A stretch of 64,000 nucleotides of DNA from Streptomyces albogriseolus (GCA_014650475.1 BMVA01000011.1:224678-288677), one strand, 5' to 3'; numbered from the stretch's first letter, positions 42,769-52,847 are shown. Notes: generated by a model from the letters alone, not told the origin. Numbers and translations are program-made.

Positions 42769-44130
42769 TCACATGCCGGCGATCAGCTTCTCCACCCGCT
42801 CGTCCACCGAACGGAACGGGTCCTTGCACAAGACGGTGCGCTGCGCCTGGTCGTTCAGCTTGAGGTGCACCCAGTCGACGGTGAAGTCCCGCCGCTGCTC
42901 CTGGGCGCGCCGGATGAAGTCACCGCGCAGCCGGGCCCGAGTGGTCTGCGGCGGCACGGACTTGCCCTCGAAGATCTTCAGGTCGTTGCAGATCCGGGCG
43001 GCTTGTCCCTTCTTCTCGAGCAGGTAGTACAGGCCACGACGGCGGTGGATGTCGTGGTACGCGAGGTCTATCTGCGCGACCCGCGGGTGCGACATGGTCA
43101 TGTTGTGCTTGGCGCGGTAGCGCTCGAGCAGCTTGTACTTCATGACCCAGTCGATCTCGGTGCCGATGCGGTCGAGGTCCTCGGACTCGATCGCGTCCAG
43201 CGTGCGGCCCCACAGCTCCAGCACCTGGTCGACGGTGCCGGTGCGGATGCCGCGGCGCTCGCAGAAGTCCAGCGCCTTCTCGTAGTACTCGCGCTGCACC
43301 TCCAGCGCGGACGCCTCCCGGCCGCTGGCCAGGCGCACCTTCCTGCGCCCGGTGATGTCGTGGCTGACCTCGCGGATCGCCCGGATCGGGTTCTCCAGGG
43401 TGAGGTCGCGCATGACGGTGCCCGCCTCGATCATGCGCAGCACCAGGTCGGTGGCGCCGACCTTGAGCAGCATGGTCGTCTCGGACATGTTCGAGTCGCC
43501 GACGATGACGTGCAGCCGGCGGTAGCGCTCGGCGTCGGCGTGCGGCTCGTCGCGCGTGTTGATGATCGGCCGGGAGCGGGTCGTCGCCGAGGAGACGCCC
43601 TCCCAGATGTGCTCGGCACGCTGGCTGACGCAGTAGACGGCGCCGCGCGGCGTCTGCAGCACCTTGCCGGCCCCGCACAGCAGCTGCCTCGTCACCAGGA
43701 ACGGGATGAGGATGTCCGCGAGCCGGGAGAACTCCCCGTGCCGGGCCACGAGGTAGTTCTCGTGGCATCCGTAGGAGTTGCCCGCCGAGTCGGTGTTGTT
43801 CTTGAAGAGGTAGACGTCGCCCGCGATTCCCTCCTCGTGCAGGCGTCGTTCGGCGTCCACCAGGAGTCCTTCGAGAATGCGCTCGCCGGCCTTGTCGTGG
43901 GTGACCAGTTCGGTCACGTTGTCACATTCCGGCGTTGCGTATTCCGGATGTGACCCCACGTCGAGATAGAGGCGAGCGCCGTTCCGCAGAAAGACATTGC
44001 TGCTTCGGCCCCATGACACGACACGCCGGAAGAGGTACCGCGCCACCTCGTCAGGCGACAGGCGGCGCTGTCCCCTGAACGTGCACGTGACGCCGTACTC
44101 GTTCTCCAGCCCGAAAATGCGGCGGTCCAT
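42769..44130 (-). CDS. pafA: Pup-protein ligase PafA
   Basis: 453 residues. Carboxylate-amine ligase fold related to glutamine synthetase: [20 protein letters not shown] with metal-binding glutamate Glu9, [40 protein letters not shown] and [20 protein letters not shown]. It activates the C-terminal glutamate of Pup as a phosphate and joins it to substrate lysines. The insert that marks the depupylase Dop is absent. It lies nine bases after the MFS gene stop, so it may be read from the MFS promoter as well as its own. Confidence 0.97.
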   Translation of the reverse strand: MDRRIFGLENEYGVTCTFRGQRRLSPDEVARYLFRRVVSWGRSSNVFLRNGARLYLDVGSHPEYATPECDNVTELVTHDKAGERILEGLLVDAERRLHEEGIAGDVYLFKNNTDSAGNSYGCHENYLVARHGEFSRLADILIPFLVTRQLLCGAGKVLQTPRGAVYCVSQRAEHIWEGVSSATTRSRPIINTRDEPHADAERYRRLHVIVGDSNMSETTMLLKVGATDLVLRMIEAGTVMRDLTLENPIRAIREVSHDITGRRKVRLASGREASALEVQREYYEKALDFCERRGIRTGTVDQVLELWGRTLDAIESEDLDRIGTEIDWVMKYKLLERYRAKHNMTMSHPRVAQIDLAYHDIHRRRGLYYLLEKKGQAARICNDLKIFEGKSVPPQTTRARLRGDFIRRAQEQRRDFTVDWVHLKLNDQAQRTVLCKDPFRSVDERVEKLIAGM

Positions 44131-44139
44131 GAGGGAACA

Positions 44140-45399
44140 TTACGCCCGATCCTTCGAGCTGAAACGGGGTTCGACGGCACGGTTCGGATCATTTTCCGAT
44201 CCGGCCGCGACAACCGCCGTCCTCGCCGGAACCGCCAATACCCGTCCGGTGGCGGTCAAAACCAGTAGCGACACGCCCCCCGCGGCGCCCGGTACGGCGA
44301 ATCCCCACAGCGCCCCTCCCGCCTCGACCACGGGCCCGGTCACTCCGGTGCCGAGCGACGCGCCGACGGTGAAGGTGGTCACCAGCCAGGAGAACGCCTC
44401 GGTGACCGTCCCGCGCGGCGCGTGCCGGTCCACCAGCACGAACGCGCACGCGATCGCCGGGGCCAGGAACACCCCGGCGACCACGGTGAGCAGCGTCATG
44501 GCCACCGGCCCCGGCATCAGCATCAGCGGCAGATAGAACACGGCCAGCAGCGCCACGATCACCTGGAGCCGCCGCGCGGGCTCCCCGGCCCACTGCCGCG
44601 CCCCGTACGCGATGCCGCCGACCAGCGCGCCCAGCCCGATCCCGGCCATCAGCCAGCCGTAGACGGCGTCGCCGCCGTGGTCGTCGGCGTACGTCACGGC
44701 GGCCACCGTGATGGACCCCAGCGCCATGCCGACGGCCAGGAAGGCCCCGAGCAGCGCGATGAGGCCGGGCGAGCGCAGCGCCCCCAGCCAGTGCGCCTCA
44801 CGCGGCGCGGACCGCCAGGCCCGCGAGGGCGGCGAGACGACCACGGACAGCGCCCCGAGCACTCCGATGACGTTCAGCACGAGCAGCGCGGCCTGGGCCG
44901 ACCACAGGGAGGTGCACACCGTCACGAGCAGCGGCCCGACGGCGAACATCACCTCCTGGGCCACGGCGTCGAGGGCGTACGCCCGGTGCACATGCTCCTC
45001 CTTGGGCAGCACCGAGGACCACAACGCCCGCAGCCCGCCTTCCAGCGGCGGCGTGAACAGCCCCGCCAGGGCGACGGCGCCGTACGCCACGACCAGAGAC
45101 CCGGTCCCCGTGAAGGCGAACACGGCCATCGCCAGCGCCGACAACAGGGCCGCCGGCAGCTGCACCCGGGGCTGCCCCTTCAGATCGACCAGCCGCCCCA
45201 GCACCGGCTGCCCAACGGCGTTGGACAGGCCGTAGACCGCGGCGAGCACGCCGGCCAGGCTGTACGACCCGCCTTCCGCCCGTACGAACAGCACGATCGC
45301 GATCGGAGCCGTCGCGTTGGGCAGCCGCCCGATCAGCGTGCCCACGAGCAGCCGGGTGGCGTGCCGTGCCCGGAGAATGTCCAGGTATCCCGTCGCCAT
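44140..45399 (-). CDS. Major facilitator superfamily transporter
   Basis: 419 residues with about twelve membrane helices and the MFS motif-A-like loop between helices 2 and 3 (GLSNAVGQPVLGRLVDLKGQ). The N-terminus (YLDILRARHATRLLVGTLIG) and overall pattern resemble YbfB/AraJ-type exporters of small molecules. The substrate is unknown. It is divergent from a LacI regulator across an 88-base gap with an inverted repeat, and its stop is 9 bases before pafA. Confidence 0.9.
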   Translation of the reverse strand: MATGYLDILRARHATRLLVGTLIGRLPNATAPIAIVLFVRAEGGSYSLAGVLAAVYGLSNAVGQPVLGRLVDLKGQPRVQLPAALLSALAMAVFAFTGTGSLVVAYGAVALAGLFTPPLEGGLRALWSSVLPKEEHVHRAYALDAVAQEVMFAVGPLLVTVCTSLWSAQAALLVLNVIGVLGALSVVVSPPSRAWRSAPREAHWLGALRSPGLIALLGAFLAVGMALGSITVAAVTYADDHGGDAVYGWLMAGIGLGALVGGIAYGARQWAGEPARRLQVIVALLAVFYLPLMLMPGPVAMTLLTVVAGVFLAPAIACAFVLVDRHAPRGTVTEAFSWLVTTFTVGASLGTGVTGPVVEAGGALWGFAVPGAAGGVSLLVLTATGRVLAVPARTAVVAAGSENDPNRAVEPRFSSKDRA

Positions 45400-45421
45400 C
45401 CCGACCCTCTCACCGACGTGT

Positions 45422-45448
45422 TACGTATAACTAGGTCCTCCATACGTA
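45422..45448. promoter_or_regulatory. Operator candidate between MFS and LacI genes
   Basis: TACGTAT and ATACGTA form a perfect 7-bp inverted repeat with a 13-base spacer. The left arm also sits in a palindromic GTTACGTATAAC (45420-45431). The A+T content is far above the surroundings. It lies in the only intergenic space shared by both promoters, so the LacI-type protein is the likely ligand. Confidence 0.65.
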
Positions 45449-45487
45449 CCATGACCGCGGTTCACCAGTCCAGACGAAGGAGCGCCG

Positions 45488-46489
45488 GTGCCCAGAGCCA
45501 GGACCCGTCCCACGAGCCGGGACGTCGCCCGGGAAGCAGGCGTCTCCCAGGCCGCGGTGTCCCTGGTGCTGGGCGACAAGTGGCGCGGCCGGGTCTCCGA
45601 GGCCACGGCGGAACGCGTCCGCGAGGCCGCCCGCACGCTGGGCTACCGCCCCAACCTCGCGGCCCGCAACCTCCGGCTGGGACGCACGCGTACGGTCCTC
45701 CTGGTCGTGCCGGCCCTGACCACGGAGTTCTTCGCGGGCGTGTACACGGGCGCGGCCCGCGTGGCGTCCCGTCACGGCTTCGGCGTGGTGCTCTACCCCT
45801 CCCCGGAGGGCATCGGCCCGGCCCGCGACCCGTTCGCGTCCGCGCAGGCCGCCCTGGACGGCGTCATCGCGTCCTCGATGGCGGCGGAGGCGCTCTCCGC
45901 GATCCGCGGCGACCAGCTGCCCCTGGTCATGCTGGACAGCGACCCCGGTGCCGACGGAGTCACGGTGAACCTGGACATCGCGGACGGCGTCCGCCAAGTG
46001 GCCGAGCACCTTCTCGGGCTGGGCCACCGCCACTTCCTGCATCTCGGGGCGGACGTACCGTCCTGGACCTTCGAGGTCCGGGCGCGGGAGCTGGAGGCGC
46101 GGCTCCGCCGCGTCCCGGGCGCGTCGCTGCGCACGGCGCGTTCGCCGATCTCCATCAAGGGGGCGGAGGCCGCCGCGGAGGCCGCGCTGACCTCGAGGGA
46201 CCGGGTGACGGCGGTCGTCTGCGACGACGACCAGCTCGCCGCCGGCACCTACAAAGCTGCCCGCCGCCTGGGACTGCGCGTCCCGGCGGACCTTTCGGTC
46301 ACGGGGATGGACGACTTGGCCCTGGCGACGGCGATCGACCCGGAACTGACGACCGTCCGCCTGGACGCGGAACTCTTCGGCGAACGGGGCATGCAGGCTC
46401 TGCTCGCCGTCCTGAACGGCGAACAGCCCTCCGGGACGGGCATCCCGGTCCACCTGGAGGTACGGGGTTCGACGACCCGGGTCCCGTGA
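45488..46489 (+). CDS. LacI-family transcriptional regulator
   Basis: 333 residues from a GTG with GAAGGAG upstream. Typical LacI helix-turn-helix (TSRDVAREAGVSQAAVSLVL, VSEATAERVREAARTLGYRP), hinge helix NLAARNLRLG, and a periplasmic-binding-protein-like effector domain. Divergent from the MFS transporter and therefore its probable regulator. There is no sugar-catabolic gene beside it, so the effector may be a compound exported by the MFS protein. Confidence 0.93.
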   Translation: MPRARTRPTSRDVAREAGVSQAAVSLVLGDKWRGRVSEATAERVREAARTLGYRPNLAARNLRLGRTRTVLLVVPALTTEFFAGVYTGAARVASRHGFGVVLYPSPEGIGPARDPFASAQAALDGVIASSMAAEALSAIRGDQLPLVMLDSDPGADGVTVNLDIADGVRQVAEHLLGLGHRHFLHLGADVPSWTFEVRARELEARLRRVPGASLRTARSPISIKGAEAAAEAALTSRDRVTAVVCDDDQLAAGTYKAARRLGLRVPADLSVTGMDDLALATAIDPELTTVRLDAELFGERGMQALLAVLNGEQPSGTGIPVHLEVRGSTTRVP

Positions 46490-46913
46490 GGAGGGGGCGT
46501 GGGTGCGGGCCGGGGGTGTCGGCGCAGCCCGGCGCTTACGGGGTGCCGCCGCGCCCACCCGTGCCGCCCTGGGGGTACCTCCCAGGCCCTTAAGGCACTG
46601 GGGGAGGCACGAATGCCCGCGGTTGGCGGCAGCTTGCGCCCGCCGCCCGGCCGCGCGTGCGCGGGTGACGGGGGCCACGCCCGCCACCGGGGCCGTGCAG
46701 CCGCCCGCGGCGGGGAGGGGACGGGGTGGGGGTGGGCGCCCGCAGCGGCTGGCGCGTCAACGCCCTGGACCTCTCCAGCACGCACTCTCGCGCCAGACCG
46801 AGGACGACCACCCCCACCGCGGCCCCGAACACCACCCCACCCCGGGCGCCACCTCAACCCCCACCGGACAGGACACTGCGCCGCAGGCGTCAGCCCCCAG
46901 CCCCCACCGGCGA
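46490..46913. other. Convergent intergenic region between lacI and prcA
   Basis: 424 bases, very GC-rich and low in complexity, with no convincing gene in either strand. It contains a near-palindrome at 46578-46606 and a proline/arginine-rich pseudo-frame. Both flanking genes point into it, so it must hold their terminators. Confidence 0.7.
46578..46606. repeat. Palindromic intergenic element, possible bidirectional terminator
   Basis: CCTCCCAGgCcCTTAAGGcaCtGGGGGAGG-type imperfect palindrome preceded by GGGGGTA. From memory, GTACCTCCC...GGGGGAGG elements are common in Streptomyces intergenic DNA. It lies between two converging genes. Confidence 0.5.
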
Positions 46914-47681
46914 TTACTCCACGTCCCCGCCGGACTCCGTCTTGTCCGAGCCGCCAGAGCCGCCAGAGCCGCCCGAGCCGCCCGCCGCCTCCAGGAGGCG
47001 AACCAGCTGTCGCCCCTCGATCCGCTTGAACTTCCGCTTCTGCGGCCGCGTCCGGTCCAGCACCGCCACCTCCAGCCGCTCCGCGGGAATCTCCCGCTCG
47101 CTGCCGTTCGTGTCCCGCGACAACGCCTGGACCGCCAGCTTCAGCGCCTCCGCCAGCGTCATCCCGTCCCGGTGCCGCTGGTCGAGGTACCCGCTGATCT
47201 GCTCCGCGTTACCCCCCACCGCCACCGAGCCGTGCTCGTCCACGATCGACCCGTCGTGCGGCAGCCGGTAGATCTGGTCCTGCTCCGGGGTCTCCCCGAC
47301 CTCGGCCACCACCAGCTCCACCTCGTACGGCTTCTCCCCCACGCTGGAGAAGATCGTGCCGAGCGTCTGCGCGTACACGTTCGCCAGACCCCGCGCGGTG
47401 ACGTCACCGCGGTCGTAGGTGTAACCCCGCAGATCGGCGTACCGCACCCCACCGATCCGCAGATTCTCGTACTCGTTGTACTTGCCGGCCGCGGCGAACC
47501 CGATCCGGTCGTAGATCTCGCTGAACTTGTGCAGCGCACGGGACGGGTTCTCACCGACGAACACGATCCCGTCGGCGTACTGCAGCACGACCAGGCTGCG
47601 GCCACGGGCGATGCCCTTGCGGGCGTACTCCGCCCGGTCCGCCATCGCCTGCTGAGGTGAGACATAGAACGGCGTCGACAC
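46914..47681 (-). CDS. prcA: 20S proteasome alpha subunit
   Basis: 255 residues from a GTG. Proteasome alpha signature at the start: [20 protein letters not shown] and [20 protein letters not shown]. The body includes [20 protein letters not shown] and [20 protein letters not shown]. It forms the gated outer rings of the 20S core. The C-terminus carries a GGS repeat (four units) then [10 protein letters not shown], a disordered Streptomyces-specific tail. It starts 44 bases after the prcB stop. Confidence 0.97.
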   Translation of the reverse strand: MSTPFYVSPQQAMADRAEYARKGIARGRSLVVLQYADGIVFVGENPSRALHKFSEIYDRIGFAAAGKYNEYENLRIGGVRYADLRGYTYDRGDVTARGLANVYAQTLGTIFSSVGEKPYEVELVVAEVGETPEQDQIYRLPHDGSIVDEHGSVAVGGNAEQISGYLDQRHRDGMTLAEALKLAVQALSRDTNGSEREIPAERLEVAVLDRTRPQKRKFKRIEGRQLVRLLEAAGGSGGSGGSGGSDKTESGGDVE

Positions 47682-47725
47682 CGGTTACCCGTCCCTTTCT
47701 GTCGAAGTCACTGGACCACCCTGAA

Positions 47726-48571
47726 CTACAGCAACGAGGCCCGCGGGCCGTCCGGCTGCTCCAGCCTGCGCTCCAGCACGGACCGGGCGATGTCGGACGA
47801 CTCGTCCTCGGAGAGCCGGCGGTAGCCGTCCTCGGTGATCACGGTGACGATCGGATAGATCCGGCGGGCGACATCGGGACCACCGGTCGCCGAGTCGTCG
47901 TCTGCCGCGTCGTACAGCGCCTGCACCACCAGCGTGGTGGCCTCGGCCTCGCTCAGATCCTCACGGAACAGCTTCTTCATCGCACCGCGCGCGAAGATCG
48001 ACCCGGACCCGGTCGCGGCGAACCCGTGCTCCTCGGACCGCCCGCCGGTGACGTCGTAGGAGAAGATGCGCCCCTTCTCCCGGTCCACGTCGTACCCGGC
48101 GAACAGGGGCACCACGGCCAGGCCCTGCATGGCCATGCCCAGGTTCGAGCGGATCATCGTCGACAGCCGGTTCGCCTTGCCCTCCAGCGACAGCTGCGCG
48201 CCCTCGACCTTCTCGAAGTGCTCGAGCTCGAGCTGGAACAGCTTGACCATCTCCACGGCCAGACCCGCCGTGCCGGCGATGCCGACCGCCGAGTACTCGT
48301 CGGCCGGGAACACCTTCTCGATGTCCCGCTGCGCGATCACGTTCCCCATGGTGGCCCGCCGGTCACCGGCGAGGACCACACCGCCGGGGAAGGTGACGGC
48401 CACGATGGTCGTGCCGTGCGGCGCCTCGATCACGCCCTGCACGGGCGGCAACGTCCTCCTGCCCGGCAGCAGCTCCGGCTGGTGCTCGGAGAGGAAGTCC
48501 ATGAAGGAGGAGGAGCCCGGCGTCAGGAAGGCAGCCGGCAGACGCCCGGTGCCAGAAGTATTGGCTTCCAC
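47726..48571 (-). CDS. prcB: 20S proteasome beta subunit (catalytic)
   Basis: 281 residues from a GTG preceded by GGAAGGAAC. A propeptide of 53 residues ends at ...EAPHG, with autocleavage predicted before Thr54 ([12 protein letters not shown]), the nucleophile. The beta-subunit core has [13 protein letters not shown], the catalytic lysine near Thr+32, and [18 protein letters not shown]. The product forms the inner heptameric rings. The first 49 bases overlap the endonuclease-VII-like remnant. Confidence 0.97.
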   Translation of the reverse strand: MEANTSGTGRLPAAFLTPGSSSFMDFLSEHQPELLPGRRTLPPVQGVIEAPHGTTIVAVTFPGGVVLAGDRRATMGNVIAQRDIEKVFPADEYSAVGIAGTAGLAVEMVKLFQLELEHFEKVEGAQLSLEGKANRLSTMIRSNLGMAMQGLAVVPLFAGYDVDREKGRIFSYDVTGGRSEEHGFAATGSGSIFARGAMKKLFREDLSEAEATTLVVQALYDAADDDSATGGPDVARRIYPIVTVITEDGYRRLSEDESSDIARSVLERRLEQPDGPRASLL

Positions 48572-48735
48572 GAAGTTCCTTCCAGGTAGGCAGCTGCCCG
48601 ACGAACAGCGTCGGGATCATCTCCCAACTTGCCGATGGCCGAATTGCAGTTGAAGCACATTACGCCACGGACCCTACCCGCCCCACAGCAATGATCCACA
48701 TTTCCGGCACCAGCTTCTGGAACGGCCCGCCGCAC
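48523..48735 (-). pseudogene. Endonuclease-VII-like fragment upstream of prcB
   Basis: About 70 codons read [43 protein letters not shown] as one stretch; described by parts, the DHxHxTGRVRG motif of HNH/endonuclease VII is present as DHCCGAGRVRG, followed by the [16 protein letters not shown] tail. The N-terminal half of the nuclease, with its own CxxC, is missing. It is replaced by the pup terminator. A key His is Cys. It overlaps prcB by 49 bases. A short protein could start at the internal ATG (MCFNCNSAIG). From memory a small ORF is annotated at this place in S. coelicolor, so it may be a conserved small protein rather than decay. Confidence 0.5.
48670..48676 (-). promoter_or_regulatory. 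TAGGGTC -10-like box upstream of the endonuclease VII-like ORF and prcB
   Basis: Minus-strand TAGGGTC, 10 bases before the internal ATG of the small ORF and about 100 bases before prcB. The same heptamer occurs upstream of pup, arc and the ferredoxin gene. Confidence 0.4.
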
Positions 48736-48759
48736 GCCGCGGAGCCGGGCGGACGCCGC

Positions 48760-48787
48760 CCGCGGCCGGTCGCAGGACCGGCCGCGG
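48760..48787 (-). terminator. Hairpin terminator downstream of pup
   Basis: Perfect 12-bp inverted repeat CCGCGGCCGGTC / GACCGGCCGCGG around a four-base loop, 67 bases beyond the pup stop on the minus strand. Confidence 0.75.
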
Positions 48788-48854
48788 ACAGCGCCCTCTC
48801 CGTACCGTTCACCGCTGACCGCGGTGACTGCCGAACCGGCGAAGCCGGTGAGGC

Positions 48855-49073
48855 TTACTCGCCGCCCTTCTGCACGAAGGACCGCACGAAGTCCTCGGCA
48901 TTGGCCTCGAGCACGTCGTCGATCTCGTCCAGGACGTCGTCCACGTCGTCGCTGAGCTTCTCGTGACGCTCCTTGAGGTCCTCCGAAGCCTGCGCCTCTG
49001 CCGCCTGCTCCTCGACCTCCTCGGTGGACCGCGTGGCCTTCTGCTGTCCGCCGCCGGTGTCCTTGGTCGCCAT
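48855..49073 (-). CDS. pup: Prokaryotic ubiquitin-like protein Pup
   Basis: 72 residues starting MATKDTGGGQQKATRSTEEV. The C-terminal half (DDVDDVLDEIDDVLEANAED, then FVRSFVQKGGE) is the Arc-binding helix and the GG-E terminus. The last residue is glutamate encoded directly, so the deamidation needed for Pup ending in GGQ is not required. The ATG follows GGGTGAGGGTG. It is followed by a hairpin before prcB and preceded by a TAGGGTC box. Confidence 0.97.
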   Translation of the reverse strand: MATKDTGGGQQKATRSTEEVEEQAAEAQASEDLKERHEKLSDDVDDVLDEIDDVLEANAEDFVRSFVQKGGE

Positions 49074-49122
49074 CACCCTCACCCCGCTCGGTTCGCCCGA
49101 CACAGTTGCTCGGTCAAGATCA

Positions 49123-49129
49123 GACCCTA
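49123..49129 (-). promoter_or_regulatory. TAGGGTC -10-like box upstream of pup
   Basis: Minus-strand TAGGGTC about 50 bases before the pup ATG. No good -35 is seen at 17 bases. Confidence 0.45.
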
Positions 49130-49270
49130 CAAGCCGGGTCCGACAATGCCCCCGCAGTTGCTCCAACGTACGGGGACCACCTCGATGATTCCCGGACGGG
49201 CGGCTTTCCACCCCGTCCGGCCGGTCCTCCCGGGTACCCGCAGGTGCCCGGGCGGGCGCGGATCACCCGC

Positions 49271-50782
49271 TCACCCGCCGGAAAGCACCCTGACCAGGTC
49301 TTCCGCCGTCCGGCAGCGGTCCAGGAGCGCCTTGACGTGATTACGCGTTCCGCGAAGCGGTTCCAGGGTTGGGACCCGCTGCAGCGAGTCCCGGCCCGGC
49401 AGATCGAAGATCACCGAGTCCCAGGAGGCCGCCGCGACGTCGTCCGCGTACTGCTCCAGGCACCGCCCGCGGAAGTAGGCGCGGGTGTCCTCCGGAGGCG
49501 CCGTGCGGGCCCGCTCGACCTCGGCCTCGTCGAGCAGCCGCTTCATCCGTCCGCGGGCCACCAGACGGTTGTAGAGGCCCTTCTCGGGACGCACGTCGGC
49601 GTACTGCAGGTCGACCAGGTGCAGCCGGGCCGCGTCCCAGTCGAGGCCGTCCCGGCGCCGGTACCCCTCCATGAGCTCCCGCTTGGCGACCCAGTCCAGC
49701 TCGCCGGCGAGGCTCATCGGGTCGTTCTCCAGCCGTGTGAGCGTGTCCTCCCAGCGGGCGAGGACGTCCTTGGTCTGCTCGTCGGCGTCGTCCCCGAAGC
49801 GCTCCTCGACGTACTTGCGGCCGAGCTCGTAGTACTCCATCTGGAGCTGCACGGCGGTCAGGGTCCGCCCGCTGCGCAGCGTGACGAGGTGCTTCAGGGA
49901 CGGGTCGTGCGACACCTGGTGCAGGGTCCGGACCGGCTGGTCGACGGCCAGGTCCACCGCGATGAACCCGTCCTCGATCATGGACAGCACCAGCGCCGTC
50001 GTGCCGAGCTTGAGATAGGTCGAGATCTCGGAAAGGTTGGCGTCGCCGATGATCACATGCAGCCGCCGGTACTTCTCGGCGTCCGCGTGCGGCTCGTCGC
50101 GCGTGTTGATGATGGGGCGCTTCAGCGTGGTCTCGAGGCCGACCTCGACCTCGAAGTAGTCCGCCCGCTGACTGATCTGGAAGCCGTGCTCGTGGCCGTC
50201 CTGGCCGATGCCGACCCGGCCGGCGCCGGTGAAGACCTGCCGGGAGACGAAGAACGGCGTCAGATGGCGCACGATGTCCGAGAAGGGGGTCTCCCGCTTC
50301 ATCAGGTAGTTCTCGTGCGTGCCGTAGGACGCGCCCTTGTTGTCGGTGTTGTTCTTGTACAGGTGGATCGGCTGGGCGCCCGGCAGCTGAGCGGCCCGCT
50401 CCGCCGCCTCCGCCATGATCCGCTCGCCGGCCTTGTCCCACAGCACGGCGTCCCGCGGGTTGGTCACCTCGGGAGCGCTGTACTCCGGATGGGCGTGGTC
50501 GACGTAGAGCCGCGCGCCGTTGGTCAGGATGACGTTGGCCAGGCCGATGTCCTCGTCGGTGAGCTGGCTGGTGTCGGCGGCCTCGCGGGCGAGGTCGAAC
50601 CCTCGCGCGTCCCGCAGCGGATTCTCCTCCTCGAAGTCCCAGCGGGCCCGGCGGGCCCGGTGCATCGCCGCCGCGTAGGCGTTCACGATCTGGGACGAGG
50701 TGAGCATGGCATTGGCGTTGGGGTGACCGGGGACGGAGATTCCGTACTCCGTCTCGATGCCCATTACTCGCCGTACGGTCAT
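49271..50782 (-). CDS. dop: Depupylase/Pup deamidase Dop
   Basis: 503 residues, ATG preceded by AAGGAGG. Homologous to PafA ([60 protein letters not shown]). It carries the longer loop after the N-terminal strand ([20 protein letters not shown], then [20 protein letters not shown]) that distinguishes Dop. It removes Pup from substrates and can deamidate the Pup C-terminus. Because this Pup already ends in Glu, its main role here should be depupylation. It lies between arc and pup. Confidence 0.96.
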   Translation of the reverse strand: MTVRRVMGIETEYGISVPGHPNANAMLTSSQIVNAYAAAMHRARRARWDFEEENPLRDARGFDLAREAADTSQLTDEDIGLANVILTNGARLYVDHAHPEYSAPEVTNPRDAVLWDKAGERIMAEAAERAAQLPGAQPIHLYKNNTDNKGASYGTHENYLMKRETPFSDIVRHLTPFFVSRQVFTGAGRVGIGQDGHEHGFQISQRADYFEVEVGLETTLKRPIINTRDEPHADAEKYRRLHVIIGDANLSEISTYLKLGTTALVLSMIEDGFIAVDLAVDQPVRTLHQVSHDPSLKHLVTLRSGRTLTAVQLQMEYYELGRKYVEERFGDDADEQTKDVLARWEDTLTRLENDPMSLAGELDWVAKRELMEGYRRRDGLDWDAARLHLVDLQYADVRPEKGLYNRLVARGRMKRLLDEAEVERARTAPPEDTRAYFRGRCLEQYADDVAAASWDSVIFDLPGRDSLQRVPTLEPLRGTRNHVKALLDRCRTAEDLVRVLSGG

Positions 50783-50971
50783 GCGGCCCTCCTTGCCCGG
50801 CGGCGTCCCCGGTCGGGGGCGCCGCAGTACCGCTGGCGCTCCGGTGCGTGTGCGGTGCCCGTCCCCGCACTGCGCGACTCGGCGGTACGGAAGAGCCTAG
50901 AACGCCTTTGCGCTGGTGGGGAGATCATTTGCGTCATTGCTGTGCTCCAGCCGTGGCACCGGAAAGCAGTG

Positions 50972-51004
50972 GGCTGCGGGTACCCGTGGTGGGCACCCGC
51001 AGCC
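50972..51004 (-). terminator. Hairpin terminator downstream of arc
   Basis: GGCTGCGGGT (50972-50981) pairs perfectly with ACCCGCAGCC (50995-51004), starting 10 bases beyond the arc stop on the minus strand. It separates arc from dop. Confidence 0.7.
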
Positions 51005-51014
51005 ACCCTCGCTT

Positions 51015-52781
51015 TTACAGGTACTGTCCGGTGTTCGCCACCGTGTCGATGGAGCGTCCGGTGTCCGCGCCCTGCTTTCCGGTGATGAGGGTGCGGATGT
51101 AAACAATCCGCTCGCCCTTCTTTCCGGAGATCCGGGCCCAGTCGTCCGGGTTGGTGGTGTTGGGCAGGTCCTCGTTCTCCTTGAACTCGTCCACGCAGGC
51201 CTGGAGCAGGTGGGAGACGCGGAGGCCCTTCTGATTCTTCTCGAGGAAGTCCTTGATCGCCATCTTCTTGGCCCGGCCCACGATGTTCTCGATCATGGCG
51301 CCGGAATTGAAGTCCTTGAAGTACAGGACTTCCTTGTCGCCGTTGGCGTAGGTGACTTCCAGGAAGCGGTTCTCCTCGGATTCCGCGTACATCTGTTCCA
51401 CGGCGGTCTGGATCATGCTCTGGACCGTCATGGCCTTGTCGCTGCCGTGCTCGGCGAGGTCGTCGGCGTGCAGCGGGAGGCGCTCGGTGAGGTACTTGCC
51501 GAAGATGTCCTTGGCCGCCTCGGCGTCCGGACGCTCGATCTTGATCTTCACGTCCAGCCGGCCGGGGCGCAGGATGGCCGGATCGATCATGTCCTCACGG
51601 TTGGAGGCGCCGATCACGACCACGTTCTGCAGACCCTCGACGCCGTCGATCTCGGCGAGCAGCTGCGGGACGATGGTGTTCTCCACGTCCGAACTGACGC
51701 CGGATCCGCGGGTGCGGAAGAGGGACTCCATCTCGTCGAAGAAGACGATGACGGGGGTGCCCTCGCTGGCCTTCTCCCGGGCCCGCTGGAAGACCAGGCG
51801 GATCTGCCGCTCGGTCTCACCGACGTACTTGTTCAGCAGCTCGGGGCCCTTGATGTTGAGGAAGAAGCTCTTGCCTGCGGCCTGACCGGTGACCTCGGCG
51901 ACCTTCTTGGCCAGCGAGTTCGCCACGGCCTTGGCGATGAGCGTCTTGCCGCAACCGGGGGGCCCGTAGAGCAGCACGCCCTTGGGCGGCCGCAGCTCGT
52001 GCTCCTTGAACAGGTCCGGGTAGAGGTACGGCAGCTCGACCGCGTCGCGGATGGCCTCGATCTGGTTGCCGAGGCCGCCGATCTGCTCGTAGCCGATGTC
52101 GGGGACTTCCTCGAGGACGAGCTCCTCGACCTCGCTCTTGGGCACGACCTCGTAGACGTACCCGGAGCGGGGCTCCAGGAGCAGGGCGTCACCGGCGCGG
52201 ATGGTGACGTCCAGCAGCGGCTCGGCGAGCCGCACCACCCGTTCCTCGTCGGTGTGGCCCAGGACCAGGGCCCGCTCTCCGTCCTCGAGGATCTCCTTGA
52301 GGGTGACGATCTCGCCGACGCGCTCGAACTCCATGGCCTCGACCACGTTGAGCGCTTCGTTGAGCATCACTTCCTGGCCGCGCCGGAGCTCCTCCAGCTC
52401 GACGTTCGGGCTGACGTTCACCCGCAGCTTGCGGCCGCCGGTGAAGATGTCGGCCGTGCCGTCCTCGTTCGCCGTGAGGAAGACACCGAAGCCGGCCGGG
52501 GGCTGGGCGAGCCGGTCGACCTCCTCCTTGAGGGCCACGATCTGGTCGCGGGCCTCACGGAGGGTGCTCGCCAGCCGTTCGTTCTGGGCGGACACGCCGG
52601 CCAGGTTGGTCTGCAGCTCGACGATCCGCTCTTCGAGAATTCTCGTGTGCCGCGGAGAGTCGGCGAGCTTGCGTCGCAGGACGGCGATCTCCTGCTCAAG
52701 GTAGGCGATCTGCCCGGCCGGGTCGTCGGACCCGCGTCCCGGGCGGATGCCGCGGTTCATGTCGTCGTCGTGGGCTGCCAC
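51015..52781 (-). CDS. arc: Proteasomal AAA ATPase ARC/Mpa
   Basis: 588 residues from a GTG preceded by GGAGGAGGTGAGG. N-terminal coiled coil at about 22-92 (captures Pup). Two OB domains follow ([40 protein letters not shown]). The AAA module has Walker A GPPGCGKT, Walker [11 protein letters not shown] and the arginine-finger region [17 protein letters not shown]. The C-terminus is TGQYL, the penultimate-Tyr motif that docks on the 20S alpha ring and opens the gate. It unfolds pupylated proteins for PrcAB. Confidence 0.97.
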   Translation of the reverse strand: MAAHDDDMNRGIRPGRGSDDPAGQIAYLEQEIAVLRRKLADSPRHTRILEERIVELQTNLAGVSAQNERLASTLREARDQIVALKEEVDRLAQPPAGFGVFLTANEDGTADIFTGGRKLRVNVSPNVELEELRRGQEVMLNEALNVVEAMEFERVGEIVTLKEILEDGERALVLGHTDEERVVRLAEPLLDVTIRAGDALLLEPRSGYVYEVVPKSEVEELVLEEVPDIGYEQIGGLGNQIEAIRDAVELPYLYPDLFKEHELRPPKGVLLYGPPGCGKTLIAKAVANSLAKKVAEVTGQAAGKSFFLNIKGPELLNKYVGETERQIRLVFQRAREKASEGTPVIVFFDEMESLFRTRGSGVSSDVENTIVPQLLAEIDGVEGLQNVVVIGASNREDMIDPAILRPGRLDVKIKIERPDAEAAKDIFGKYLTERLPLHADDLAEHGSDKAMTVQSMIQTAVEQMYAESEENRFLEVTYANGDKEVLYFKDFNSGAMIENIVGRAKKMAIKDFLEKNQKGLRVSHLLQACVDEFKENEDLPNTTNPDDWARISGKKGERIVYIRTLITGKQGADTGRSIDTVANTGQYL

Positions 52782-52818
52782 GGTCCTCACCTCCTCCAAG
52801 GGGAGCTGGACGCTTCCA

Positions 52819-52847
52819 GACCCTACCTGGGCGGGTGTCGATTGAAA
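52819..52847 (-). promoter_or_regulatory. Candidate arc promoter
   Basis: Minus-strand -35-like TTTCAA (52842-52847) and -10 TAGGGT (52820-52825), with a 16-base spacer. The -10 is part of the TAGGGTC heptamer seen at other genes in this locus. The start would be about 33 bases before the GTG. Confidence 0.45.

Noticed and set aside
46503-47660. Rightward open frames across the prcA region
   Set aside because: They run antisense to prcA and read as proline/arginine low-complexity sequence.
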